DNA from: a candidate division KSB1 bacterium
Lineage (GTDB): Bacteria; Zhuqueibacterota; Zhuqueibacteria; Oleimicrobiales; Geothermoviventaceae
Assembly: GCA_034506315.1 (NCBI GenBank)
Contig: JAPDPT010000039.1
Span: 1-32,840 of the forward strand
Length of the DNA: 32,840 nt
Direction of reading: 5' to 3'
A program made the position numbers and the translations under genes. The notes under the pieces were generated by a model that ran no database searches, had not been told where the DNA came from, and worked only from the letters and a program-made list of their open reading frames with translations. This document shows, in pieces, positions 23,951-30,955 of this stretch. Position 1 is the first letter of the stretch, and each line of letters opens with the position of its first letter.

Positions 23951-24555
23951 AGGGGGAGGCCGGGCAGCCTCTGGTCCCACCGCACGGACCGATCTGGTTG
24001 ATGCAGCCGATCCCCTATTTCGGGGAGGAACTTGGCGACGCGTGGCTGTGGGAGCCTAAGATCGATGGCTGGCGGCTCCAGATCCTCCGCTACGCGGACG
24101 GCTCCGTCGAGCTATGGGGTCGGAGGCTGGAGCGGCATCCTAACTGGACTTCCGGGTTGCCCGATCTGGCGGAGAGCGCAGCCCACTTCGTGCCGCCCGG
24201 CACCTTACTCGATGCTGAGCTGCAGGCGGACCGGGGCCGGCAATGGATCCCTTCCCTCTTTGCCAGAGTTCCCAAGGCGAGACCCCTTGTCTATGTGTTC
24301 GACGTGGTCTTCTGGAGAGGCGAGGAGGTTGCTTCTTTACCCTACGAAAGGCGGAAGGCGCTCCTCCGGGACTTGGATCTCCCAGCGGGCTTCATCCGCG
24401 TGGATCCCAGGCCGCTCCGGGACCTGGGTGAGGCCCTGCAGGCCGCCCTGGGGGAAGGGCACGAGGGGATCGTGATCAAGCGACGGGGGTCGGTTTACGA
24501 AGTTGGGAGGGAAGCTCCCGTCGCAACGGTGAACTGGAGAAAGGTAAAACCGTGA
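23947..24555 (+). CDS. ATP-dependent DNA-ligase-like nucleotidyltransferase domain, no OB fold
   Basis: A 202-residue protein starting at a GTG that overlaps the previous stop. Nucleotidyltransferase motifs appear in order: motif I WEPKIDGWR with K38 as the expected AMP-accepting lysine, a motif-Ia-like LWGRR (57-60), motif III LLDAEL (87-92), IIIa YVFDVVFW (116-123), IV EGIVIKR (173-179) and V WRKVKP (197-202). The protein stops right at motif V, so the OB-fold domain with motif VI of normal ligases (300 residues or more) is absent. The catalytic domain could adenylate but may need a partner to bind DNA. The next gene is in the same frame after a single TGA and nine further bases, and does not look like an OB fold. 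Confidence 0.8.
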   Translation: MKGEAGQPLVPPHGPIWLMQPIPYFGEELGDAWLWEPKIDGWRLQILRYADGSVELWGRRLERHPNWTSGLPDLAESAAHFVPPGTLLDAELQADRGRQWIPSLFARVPKARPLVYVFDVVFWRGEEVASLPYERRKALLRDLDLPAGFIRVDPRPLRDLGEALQAALGEGHEGIVIKRRGSVYEVGREAPVATVNWRKVKP

Positions 24556-24564
24556 GGAGGAGCC

Positions 24565-25104
24565 ATGGCGGTGGGTCGTTTTCAGGTGATGGCCACTCTC
24601 CAGGCGGCGCGCGCCTACGTCCTGGGCCACCCCCTCGAATCCGCCAAGAGCTTCGGTTTGAACCGCGCCATCTTCTACGCGGCGGCAAAGCGGGGCTTCA
24701 AGGCGAAGCCTCCCCTCAAGCCGACCCTGCCCAAAGAGTTTCTGATCGAGAAAAAACCGGTACCGGCGGAGCGTCTGGAGAAGTTCCGGGAAACCTTTCA
24801 GGTCTTCCACCTCGGGGATGAGATGGCCTACGCAGTAGAGGTGGATGGCCAGCGGTTCTTCGTCATCGGCAACGAAGTGCAGACGCCCGAGGAGTTCGAC
24901 AAGCAGATCGTGCAGCGCTTTGCAGGCCACTTCGACGAGGCCTGGGAGGAGGCCATCCGGCTTTGCCAGAGCGTCGACCGGGGTGTGCTCCTCTCGCAGC
25001 GCTACTTTTACGAATCCGTGTACAAGCCGCGCCGCGATGAGCTCGCCCGGAAGTGGTCGGAACTGGCCGCAGGTCTTCGTCCGTCTGCCCCGAGCGAGTC
25101 CTGA
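24565..25104 (+). CDS. Uncharacterised protein coupled to the ligase-like gene
   Basis: A 179-residue soluble protein with ribosome site GAGGAGGAGCC, nine bases after the ligase-like stop. The N-terminal helix region (ATLQAARAYVLGHPLESAKSF, then LNRAIFYAAAKRGF, basic) is followed by a Lys/Pro-rich linker (KAKPPLKPTLPKEFLIEKKP). The C-terminal domain is mixed alpha/beta and rich in acidic and aromatic residues (AYAVEVDGQRFFVIGNE, FAGHFDEAWEEAIRLC, RYFYESVYKPRRDELARKW). No family recognised. Its basic N-terminus could contact nucleic acid, and its position suggests a partner of the OB-less ligase domain. Both are inference. Confidence 0.75.
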   Translation: MAVGRFQVMATLQAARAYVLGHPLESAKSFGLNRAIFYAAAKRGFKAKPPLKPTLPKEFLIEKKPVPAERLEKFRETFQVFHLGDEMAYAVEVDGQRFFVIGNEVQTPEEFDKQIVQRFAGHFDEAWEEAIRLCQSVDRGVLLSQRYFYESVYKPRRDELARKWSELAAGLRPSAPSES

Positions 25105-25245
25105 ACCCGCGATCCCCAGATCCCGGGAGGCAAGGACGGCTGCGGGCGCGACGGAGGGCGGACGAAGGGGTTTCGTCCGGTGTCAGAGGGGGGAAGTCTT
25201 GTCTCCAGTACGAGCGATCGCCCTTCGATCAGGGGCAAAGGGGAA

Positions 25246-27369
25246 ATGACTTGTCTTCGGAAAACGTGGTCGCTGTTCTTCACGGCGTGGGCTCTGTTTC
25301 TTGGGACGGGGTGTGCTACCCACTCCCGCTGGGCGACACGGGTTGAGTGGCCGGAACTGTCTCTTGAGGAAGTGCCCGGCCGCGAGGCTTATCCCGACGC
25401 CGATGCCGTTGTGCTGCTGGACGAGGGCCACATCGAGATACTGAGTGGCAGCGAGCTCGAATTGAGCATCTTCGAGCGCCACCGGATCGTGAAGATCCTT
25501 ACCCCCGCAGGCCTGCGCTACGCAAATGTGGTCATTGCCTACGATCCTCGCAACAGTGTGGAGGGAATTCAGGCGCGGACCATCGGGCCGGACGGCAGAA
25601 TCACGGTGCTGGACAAGAAATCGGTTTACGATGTGAGTCTCTACCCCAGCTACGTCTGGTATTCCGACCAGCGCGCCAAGATCTTTACGTTCCCGGCCGC
25701 GGAGGTGGGCTCGACCTTGGAATATCGATACCGGATGCACATCCGGCATCTCACGTTCTGGCACTCCTGGAGCTTCCAGGACCTGGTGCCTGTGAAACTG
25801 TCCCGCTTCACGCTGGTTGGGCCATCTGAGTGGGAGGTACGCTACCGGACCTATGGCGCCCAGGTGGAACCGAAAGTGAACCGGGCGCCGCAAGGTTTCA
25901 AATCCACCTACGTCTGGGAGATGCGCGACGTGCCAGCCCTGGCCTCCGAATTCGCGATGCCGCCCCTGAAGGAAAGGCTGGTGCGACTGGCCATCGCTCC
26001 TGCCGGGGTCAAGGAGTGGAAGGACGTATCGAGCTGGTATCACGGACTGGCCGCGCCCCAAATGAAGGTGACAGAGGAGATGCGGCGGCTCGCGGAGGAC
26101 CTCACCCGCGGAATCTCCGACCCCGTTCTCCGCCTCCGGCGGCTCTTCGAGTGGGTGAGAGACAAGGTCCGCTACGTAGCGGTGGAGATCGGAATAGGTG
26201 GATACCAGCCGCATCCCGCCCCCGAGGTCTTCCGGAATCGCTACGGGGACTGTAAGGATATGGTCACGCTGCTCTGCGCGATGGCCACGGCCGTCGGCAT
26301 TCCCGTGCAGCAGGCGATCATCAGTACCTGGCACAACGGGCCGCCCGATACCTCCCTGCCGAGCCAGCTGCAGTTCAACCACGTCATCGCGTTCTGCCCG
26401 GAGCTCGGCGTGTGGATGGACCCGACCGAAAAAGGCTGTCCCTTCGGACAGCTCCCCTGGTACGATCAGGGACTGCCCGTCCTGCTGGTAGGGCCAAATG
26501 GCGAAGCTGAGATCCTTGTAACCCCACGCCAGCCCGCCGACTCCAACCGGCGCGAAATCTGGTGGCAGGTAGACCTGGCAGCGGACGGTGCTGCTCGAGT
26601 GAAGGGGGAAATGCGCCTCTACGGGGCTGTGGCCAGTGAGCTCCGGGAGGAGCTTTTCCTCGCCACCCCTTCCGAGGTCCGCTACTGGCTCGAGACCACT
26701 TTAGCGAAGCAGTGCTCGGGTGCGGAGCTGGATTCCTTCAGGGTCACCGGTCTGGAAGAGGTCGAGGACCCCCTGCGAATCGCCTACCATTTCCGAACGA
26801 ATTCCTTCGTGCAGAGGAGGGGGACGCTGCGGCTGTTTCAGCCGAGCGACGTGGTCGGATTTGACTTGCCAGAATATTTTCGCTCGACCCAGCGAACGCA
26901 CCCCGTTCGATTTCGCTTCGGCATGCGAACGACCGTAACGCTGGACATTCGCTATCCGCCCTGGTGGCAACCCATGCTGGACCAGAAGCCCGATTCCGTG
27001 GTCTCCGCCTTTGGGGAAGCCCGCTGGAGGATAGAGCCGCGAGACGGAGGGCTGCGGGTGGAGCTCGACCATTGCCTGCGCGCTGTAGACGTTGCCCCCG
27101 ACCAATACCCCTCGTTCCGGAACTTCCTGGAGGAGGTCCGAGTCCGCAATCTCCGACAGATCGTCTTCACGGAGGGGGCTTCGGCGAGCGTCCGGGTTCC
27201 CGCTCCCCAGCCTGGAGCGGCGGAAGAGTTCCCCCTGGAAAATAGAAAAGGGATACTCGCTCCTGAGCATCCCTTCCATTGGGTGAAAACGCCTTCCCTG
27301 GCGTGGGGTATGGGTCAGTTCTTGCAGATTTCCCAGTACGGCCAGCAGGGCTTAGGCTGGCCGCCCTGA
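25246..27369 (+). CDS. Lipoprotein with DUF3857 and transglutaminase-like domains
   Basis: A 707-residue protein. The start at ATG 25246 opens a lipoprotein signal with lipobox LGTGC (Cys23). The DUF3857 region (about 60-240) contains ERHRIVKILTPAGL and YVWYSDQRAKIFTFPAAEVGSTLEY. The transglutaminase-like core (about 270-400) has the catalytic triad Cys336 (RYGDCKDM), His379 (QFNHVIAF) and Asp392 (VWMDPTEKG). A C-terminal beta-rich domain (about 440-680) follows. Such proteins are periplasm-facing and common in Bacteroidota-like genomes, but their biological substrate is unknown; they may be peptidases or cross-linking enzymes. The last 55 bases overlap a convergent small gene. Confidence 0.88.
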   Translation: MTCLRKTWSLFFTAWALFLGTGCATHSRWATRVEWPELSLEEVPGREAYPDADAVVLLDEGHIEILSGSELELSIFERHRIVKILTPAGLRYANVVIAYDPRNSVEGIQARTIGPDGRITVLDKKSVYDVSLYPSYVWYSDQRAKIFTFPAAEVGSTLEYRYRMHIRHLTFWHSWSFQDLVPVKLSRFTLVGPSEWEVRYRTYGAQVEPKVNRAPQGFKSTYVWEMRDVPALASEFAMPPLKERLVRLAIAPAGVKEWKDVSSWYHGLAAPQMKVTEEMRRLAEDLTRGISDPVLRLRRLFEWVRDKVRYVAVEIGIGGYQPHPAPEVFRNRYGDCKDMVTLLCAMATAVGIPVQQAIISTWHNGPPDTSLPSQLQFNHVIAFCPELGVWMDPTEKGCPFGQLPWYDQGLPVLLVGPNGEAEILVTPRQPADSNRREIWWQVDLAADGAARVKGEMRLYGAVASELREELFLATPSEVRYWLETTLAKQCSGAELDSFRVTGLEEVEDPLRIAYHFRTNSFVQRRGTLRLFQPSDVVGFDLPEYFRSTQRTHPVRFRFGMRTTVTLDIRYPPWWQPMLDQKPDSVVSAFGEARWRIEPRDGGLRVELDHCLRAVDVAPDQYPSFRNFLEEVRVRNLRQIVFTEGASASVRVPAPQPGAAEEFPLENRKGILAPEHPFHWVKTPSLAWGMGQFLQISQYGQQGLGWPP

Positions 27370-27503
27370 CCTCCGGAGCTGGGTGCTGTGTAGTGGATTT
27401 CGAATACGGAAGGGGGGCCAGAACGACGGGTCAGAGCGGCCAGGCCATAGCCCACCGCAAGACCGAGGAGGAGGGAGAGCCAACAAAGAACCAGAAGACT
27501 CAT
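27315..27503 (-). CDS. Small single-TM protein convergent with the transglutaminase gene
   Basis: A 62-residue frame with one strong hydrophobic helix at the N-terminus (SLLVLCWLSLLLGLAVGYGL), a short basic patch (TRRS) and a Pro/Gly/Cys-rich tail (GGQPKPCWPYWEICKN). An AGGTAAG-type ribosome site lies nine or so bases before the ATG. The 3' end overlaps the transglutaminase gene tail-to-tail by 55 bases. The predicted membrane anchor with positive charges after it argues for a real gene. No family recognised. Confidence 0.5.
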   Translation of the reverse strand: MSLLVLCWLSLLLGLAVGYGLAALTRRSGPPSVFEIHYTAPSSGGQGGQPKPCWPYWEICKN

Positions 27504-27611
27504 TGTCCGCTTACCTGTCTGAACTCTGTTCCGAGCTCCAGGACCATAAGCAGTATCGACAGCACGGGCTCTTTTCTTAAGAGGCGAGCTCGAGAAGGAA
27601 AGATTGTCGCG

Positions 27612-28112
27612 ATGAGGCGGTTGAGGGAAGGCAAAGGCGGAGGGCCTGAGATCCAGCCGCCGCCGAGTCTCCTGAGCGCTGCAAAGCAGTTCTTGTGCTG
27701 GGATCGCTTCCCGGACCTGAGCATCCAGCTCATCCGGATGGGTAGACCGGTGGGATACTGGTTCCCTCCGGCCGGGAGACACTCGGTGATCCTGTTTTAC
27801 ACGGACGATAGGGTGGAGGAGGCTCTGTTTCTGCTCTTCCACGAAGTAGGGCACTATCTCACCTGGGAGCCGGGTTGGGAGCACAGGCCGAAAGAGCGGA
27901 GCGAAGTGCTCGCCTGGGAACGGGGAAGAGCCGAACTCCTGCAGTTCCTCGCGGTCCAGGGCCTGGACCAGCATCTGCTCGCGAAGTACGATGCATTCGC
28001 GTGCGAGAGTCTTCGCACGTACGGGATCGACCCGACAGGCTACCGGCTGCTGAAGGAGAAGGGCGCGGTGTCGCAGGACATGGGCAAGACAGAAGCGGGC
28101 GGCGAAGGCTGA
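27612..28112 (+). CDS. HExxH metallopeptidase-like protein
   Basis: A 166-residue soluble protein. ALFLLFHEVGHYLTW holds a zinc-protease motif HEVGH (H77, E78, H81), and downstream RSEVLAWERGRAELLQF offers a Glu that could be the third metal ligand, as in ImmA/IrrE-like or other minimal gluzincins. The N-terminal part (SLLSAAKQFLCWDRFPDLS) is unassigned. The start is uncertain: ATG 27612 has a weak GAAGGAAAG site, and an open frame continues upstream without a better start. A role in regulated proteolysis of a repressor is typical of IrrE-type proteins, but no such repressor is adjacent. Confidence 0.7.
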   Translation: MRRLREGKGGGPEIQPPPSLLSAAKQFLCWDRFPDLSIQLIRMGRPVGYWFPPAGRHSVILFYTDDRVEEALFLLFHEVGHYLTWEPGWEHRPKERSEVLAWERGRAELLQFLAVQGLDQHLLAKYDAFACESLRTYGIDPTGYRLLKEKGAVSQDMGKTEAGGEG

Positions 28113-28160
28113 GGTGGTCTGCGAATGATCGGGCATCTCCCAATAGGCTGAGAGCGATCG

Positions 28161-29231
28161 ATGGCAAGCGTGACCCTCGACGAGATCGAGCGATGGCTTC
28201 GTGAAGATCGCGACGACGTCCTGGCCGATCTCTGGGAACGCGCGGACCAGGTGCGTCGGGAAACCGTAGGCGACGAGGTCCACCTGCGGGGACTCGTGGA
28301 GTTTTCCAACTACTGCCTCCGCAATTGCACTTATTGCGGCATCCGCAGGGGGAATCGCCGCCTGCAGCGCTATCGGATGGAAGCGGAGGAAATCCTGGCC
28401 TGCGCCCAGCTCGCCCAGCGGCTTGGGTACGGCACCGTAGTACTTCAATCGGGGCAGGACGAGGACTTTCCAGCCGAGTGGCTGGCGGACGTGATTTACG
28501 AGATCAAGAAGAGCACAGGTCTGGCGGTGACCCTGAGCGTCGGTGAGCGCGATGTCGAGGAACTGCGCTTGTGGAAAGAGGCGGGTGCCGATCGCTACTT
28601 CCTGCGTTTCGAGACCTCCGACCCTCATCTCTACCGCCGGATCCATCCTCCTCTGCCTGGGAGGAGCCCGGACCGTATTGCCCAGCTCCGGATCATGAGG
28701 GAACTGGGATATGAGATCGGTAGCGGAGTCATGATTGGCATCCCGGGCCAAAGTTTCCGCTCGCTGGCTCGGGACATCTTGCTCTTCGCCGAGCTGGACC
28801 TCGACATGATTGGCGTGGGGCCCTACATCGCGCACCCGGACACTCCCCTGGGCAGGTCGCCAAGGCCACTTCGGGATGGCGAACAGGTACCCGCCACCGA
28901 CAGAATGACGTACAAGGTGATCGCGTTGGCCCGCCTGGTCTGTCCGGAGGCCAATATTCCGGCCACTACCGCTCTGGCTACGGTGAACGCCCGGGAAGGA
29001 CGCGCGCTGGGCCTGGCGAGGGGAGCCAACGTGGTGATGCCGAACATCACCCCGCTCCGCTATCGGACGCTGTACGATATCTACCCGGGAAAGGGCGAAG
29101 GCGCAGAAAACCCGGAAGCCGCGCATCTCCGCCTCCTGCAACTCCTGGAATCGCTCGGTCGCAAACCGGGAAGCGGTCCCGGCTCACGTATGAAGCGGGC
29201 TTGCGGGGCCGGGGTCCTGATGGGAACGTGA
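28161..29231 (+). CDS. hydE: Radical SAM [FeFe]-hydrogenase maturase HydE
   Basis: A 356-residue radical SAM enzyme. The CxxxCxxC cluster motif is C52/C56/C59 (YCLRNCTYCGIRRGN). HydE-like text follows: VHLRGLVEFSNYC, YGTVVLQSGQDEDF, TLSVGERDVEEL, GADRYFLRFETSDPHLYRRIHP, IGVGPYIAHPDTPLG and NIPATTALATVNAREGRALGLARGANVVMPNITP. HydE helps build the dithiomethylamine/CN-CO ligands of the [FeFe]-hydrogenase H-cluster. PylB and biotin synthase are related alternatives, but the residue pattern is closest to HydE. No HydF, HydG or hydrogenase gene is in the window. The start lacks a strong ribosome site and lies 48 bases after the HExxH gene. Confidence 0.85.
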   Translation: MASVTLDEIERWLREDRDDVLADLWERADQVRRETVGDEVHLRGLVEFSNYCLRNCTYCGIRRGNRRLQRYRMEAEEILACAQLAQRLGYGTVVLQSGQDEDFPAEWLADVIYEIKKSTGLAVTLSVGERDVEELRLWKEAGADRYFLRFETSDPHLYRRIHPPLPGRSPDRIAQLRIMRELGYEIGSGVMIGIPGQSFRSLARDILLFAELDLDMIGVGPYIAHPDTPLGRSPRPLRDGEQVPATDRMTYKVIALARLVCPEANIPATTALATVNAREGRALGLARGANVVMPNITPLRYRTLYDIYPGKGEGAENPEAAHLRLLQLLESLGRKPGSGPGSRMKRACGAGVLMGT

Positions 29232-29269
29232 GAAACGTGCCAGAGAAGGCGGGGTAGGCGTGCCTTCGT

Positions 29270-29297
29270 CCGGGCTGAAAAGCCGCCCGGTCCGTTT
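29270..29297 (+). terminator. Weak terminator-like hairpin after hydE
   Basis: Six-pair stem CCGGGC / GCCCGG with a nine-base loop, then TCCGTTTTG. The T-run is short, so termination is plausible but not certain. Confidence 0.4.
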
Positions 29298-29421
29298 TGC
29301 CCGCGTTCCCGCTATCCTGCGCTATCTGCAGAGGGAGGTCTCGCCTGTGGCGAGTGGTCACCCAGGATCGTGAGGGTAGGGGGTCGGGAGCCCGCCTAGG
29401 CCCTACCGATGGCAAATTTCC

Positions 29422-29437
29422 GTTCCGAAGTTCCGAA
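29422..29437. repeat. Tandem GTTCCGAA repeats upstream of the xylan operon
   Basis: Two immediately adjacent copies of GTTCCGAA, preceded by a further TTTCCG. They end 27 bases before the -35, the position expected for an activator site. Confidence 0.5.
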
Positions 29438-29438
29438 C

Positions 29439-29480
29439 CAAGTAAGTAAACCGCCGTGAGTTTCTTGCTTTTTTTACTTG
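29439..29480. repeat. Inverted repeat CAAGTAA ... TTACTTG flanking the -35
   Basis: Seven-base arms at 29439-29445 and 29474-29480 are separated by 28 bases and enclose the -35 hexamer. An AAGTAAGTAA motif lies in the left arm, and a run of seven T precedes the right arm. It may be a looped operator or chance. Confidence 0.35.
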
Positions 29481-29508
29481 CTCGAGGTATCTTCAGCGAG
29501 AGCTCGCT
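29465..29508 (+). promoter_or_regulatory. Promoter and start-site palindrome of the xylan operon
   Basis: TTGCTT (29465-29470), a 17-base spacer and TATCTT (29488-29493). Immediately after it lies AGCGAG-AG-CTCGCT (29495-29508), an inverted repeat covering the likely start point near 29500, where a repressor would block initiation. The -10 equals that of the symporter and TolC promoters. The GH8 gene begins about 100 bases downstream. Confidence 0.55.
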
Positions 29509-29599
29509 AGCGGCGCGAGCGTACGGGGGCTAACAATGGCTTCTCGGTGAGCCAGGCGTACCGGGACCAGCCCCAGGCGAAGCAGCAGAGGAAAGGCGT

Positions 29600-30898
29600 A
29601 TGAGATTCACACCGGCCGTGCTCCTCGTCCCCCTCTTGGGATTCCTCCTCGCGTCCTGCCGTGTCCGCCAAGAGCCGATCTCCCGGAACCTGCCGAAGGC
29701 GCGTGAGGGCGCGTACTTCACCGGCCACTACCCCAATCTCTTTGTGGAGCTCCTCGGAAAGAAGCCAGAGGAAGTCCAGGCCAAGGTCGAAGTAGCATTT
29801 CAACAGCTTTTTTATGGGGACGATGCCTCGGAACGTGTTTACTACCCGGTCGAGCCGGGCATGGCCTACATCAAGGACGTGCTGCACAGCGATGTGCGTA
29901 CGGAAGGGATGTCTTACGGAATGATGATCGCCGTACAGCTGGATCGTAAAGAGGAGTTCGACCGCCTGTGGAAGTGGTCCAAGACCTATCTGCAACACAA
30001 GGATGGGCCACGCGCCGGCTACTTCTGTTGGCACGCCACCACCGACGGAAAGCCGTTAGATCAGAACTCCGCCTCCGACGGCGAAGAATGGTACACCATG
30101 GCTCTCTTCTTTGCGTCGGGCCGCTGGGGAGACGGGGAAGGCATCTACGACTACCGGGCGGAGGCTCAGCGAATCCTCGATGCCATGCTGACCAAGGCCG
30201 AATCGTCGGATCGCCCCGACGTGGTCACGAACATGTTCAACAGAAAGAACAAGCTGGTAGTCTTCGTACCCTCAGGGGAGGCGGACGACTGGACCGATCC
30301 CTCCTATCATCTGCCCCATTTCTACGAGCTGTGGGGAAGATGGGCCAGTCGGGACAATGCGTTCTGGTGCGAAGCAGCTGTCGCCAGCCGCGAGTTCCTT
30401 CGAAAATCCGTGCATCCCAAGACAGGACTGGCTCCCGATTACGCCTACTTCGACGGCCGCCCCTTCGGCGGTCGCTGGGGCGGCGGGCACGAGCACTTCC
30501 AGTACGATGCCTGGCGCGTAGCGATGAACGTAGCGATCGACTACCTGTGGTTTGCCAAGGATCCGTGGCAGGTTGAGCAAAGCAACCGATTGCTGCGCTT
30601 CTTCTACAAGCAAGGCATCAAGACCTATCGTAATTTGTTCACTCTGGACGGCCGCCCCTTCGGGGATGATCACAGCGCTGGTCTGGTGGCCATGAACGCC
30701 GTCGCGGCCCTCGCCGCCACGGATGAGATTCGCCGGGAATTCGTCCGTGAACTGTGGGAGCTTCCTGTGCCGAGCGGACCCGCGCGCTACTACGACGGAA
30801 TGCTGTACATGCTGGCCCTCCTGCAGGTCAGCGGCAATTTCCGAATCTACGACCCGATCGGACGGCCCCTGGAAGCATGTCCCCCCGCTGGCAGGTGA
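29600..30898 (+). CDS. Lipoprotein GH8 reducing-end xylose-releasing exo-oligoxylanase
   Basis: A 432-residue GH8 enzyme with a lipobox LLASC (Cys20), so it is tethered to a membrane. The family signature is VRTEGMSYGMMIAVQLD, with E102 as the likely acid catalyst, followed by FDRLWKWSKTYLQ and YFCWHATTDG. Later text (HLPHFYELWGRWA, PDYAYFDGRPFGGRWGGGHEHFQYDAWRVAMN) is typical of the Rex-type branch, which removes single xylose units from the reducing end of xylo-oligosaccharides. The general base is probably D280 or D285 by position; I could not decide. GAGGAAAGG precedes the ATG. The GH115 gene follows after 57 bases in the same operon. Confidence 0.9.
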   Translation: MRFTPAVLLVPLLGFLLASCRVRQEPISRNLPKAREGAYFTGHYPNLFVELLGKKPEEVQAKVEVAFQQLFYGDDASERVYYPVEPGMAYIKDVLHSDVRTEGMSYGMMIAVQLDRKEEFDRLWKWSKTYLQHKDGPRAGYFCWHATTDGKPLDQNSASDGEEWYTMALFFASGRWGDGEGIYDYRAEAQRILDAMLTKAESSDRPDVVTNMFNRKNKLVVFVPSGEADDWTDPSYHLPHFYELWGRWASRDNAFWCEAAVASREFLRKSVHPKTGLAPDYAYFDGRPFGGRWGGGHEHFQYDAWRVAMNVAIDYLWFAKDPWQVEQSNRLLRFFYKQGIKTYRNLFTLDGRPFGDDHSAGLVAMNAVAALAATDEIRREFVRELWELPVPSGPARYYDGMLYMLALLQVSGNFRIYDPIGRPLEACPPAGR

Positions 30899-30955
30899 AG
30901 ACGGGGTCCTCGTAGACCCTCGAACCTGAAGAGAACGGTCGATGAGGTGAGAGCG

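Noticed and set aside
27315..29141. Long minus-strand open frame of 608 codons across the HExxH and hydE genes
   Set aside because: Most of it is antisense to HydE and the HExxH gene and has no domain; only its last 62 codons, with their own ATG and membrane helix, look real.
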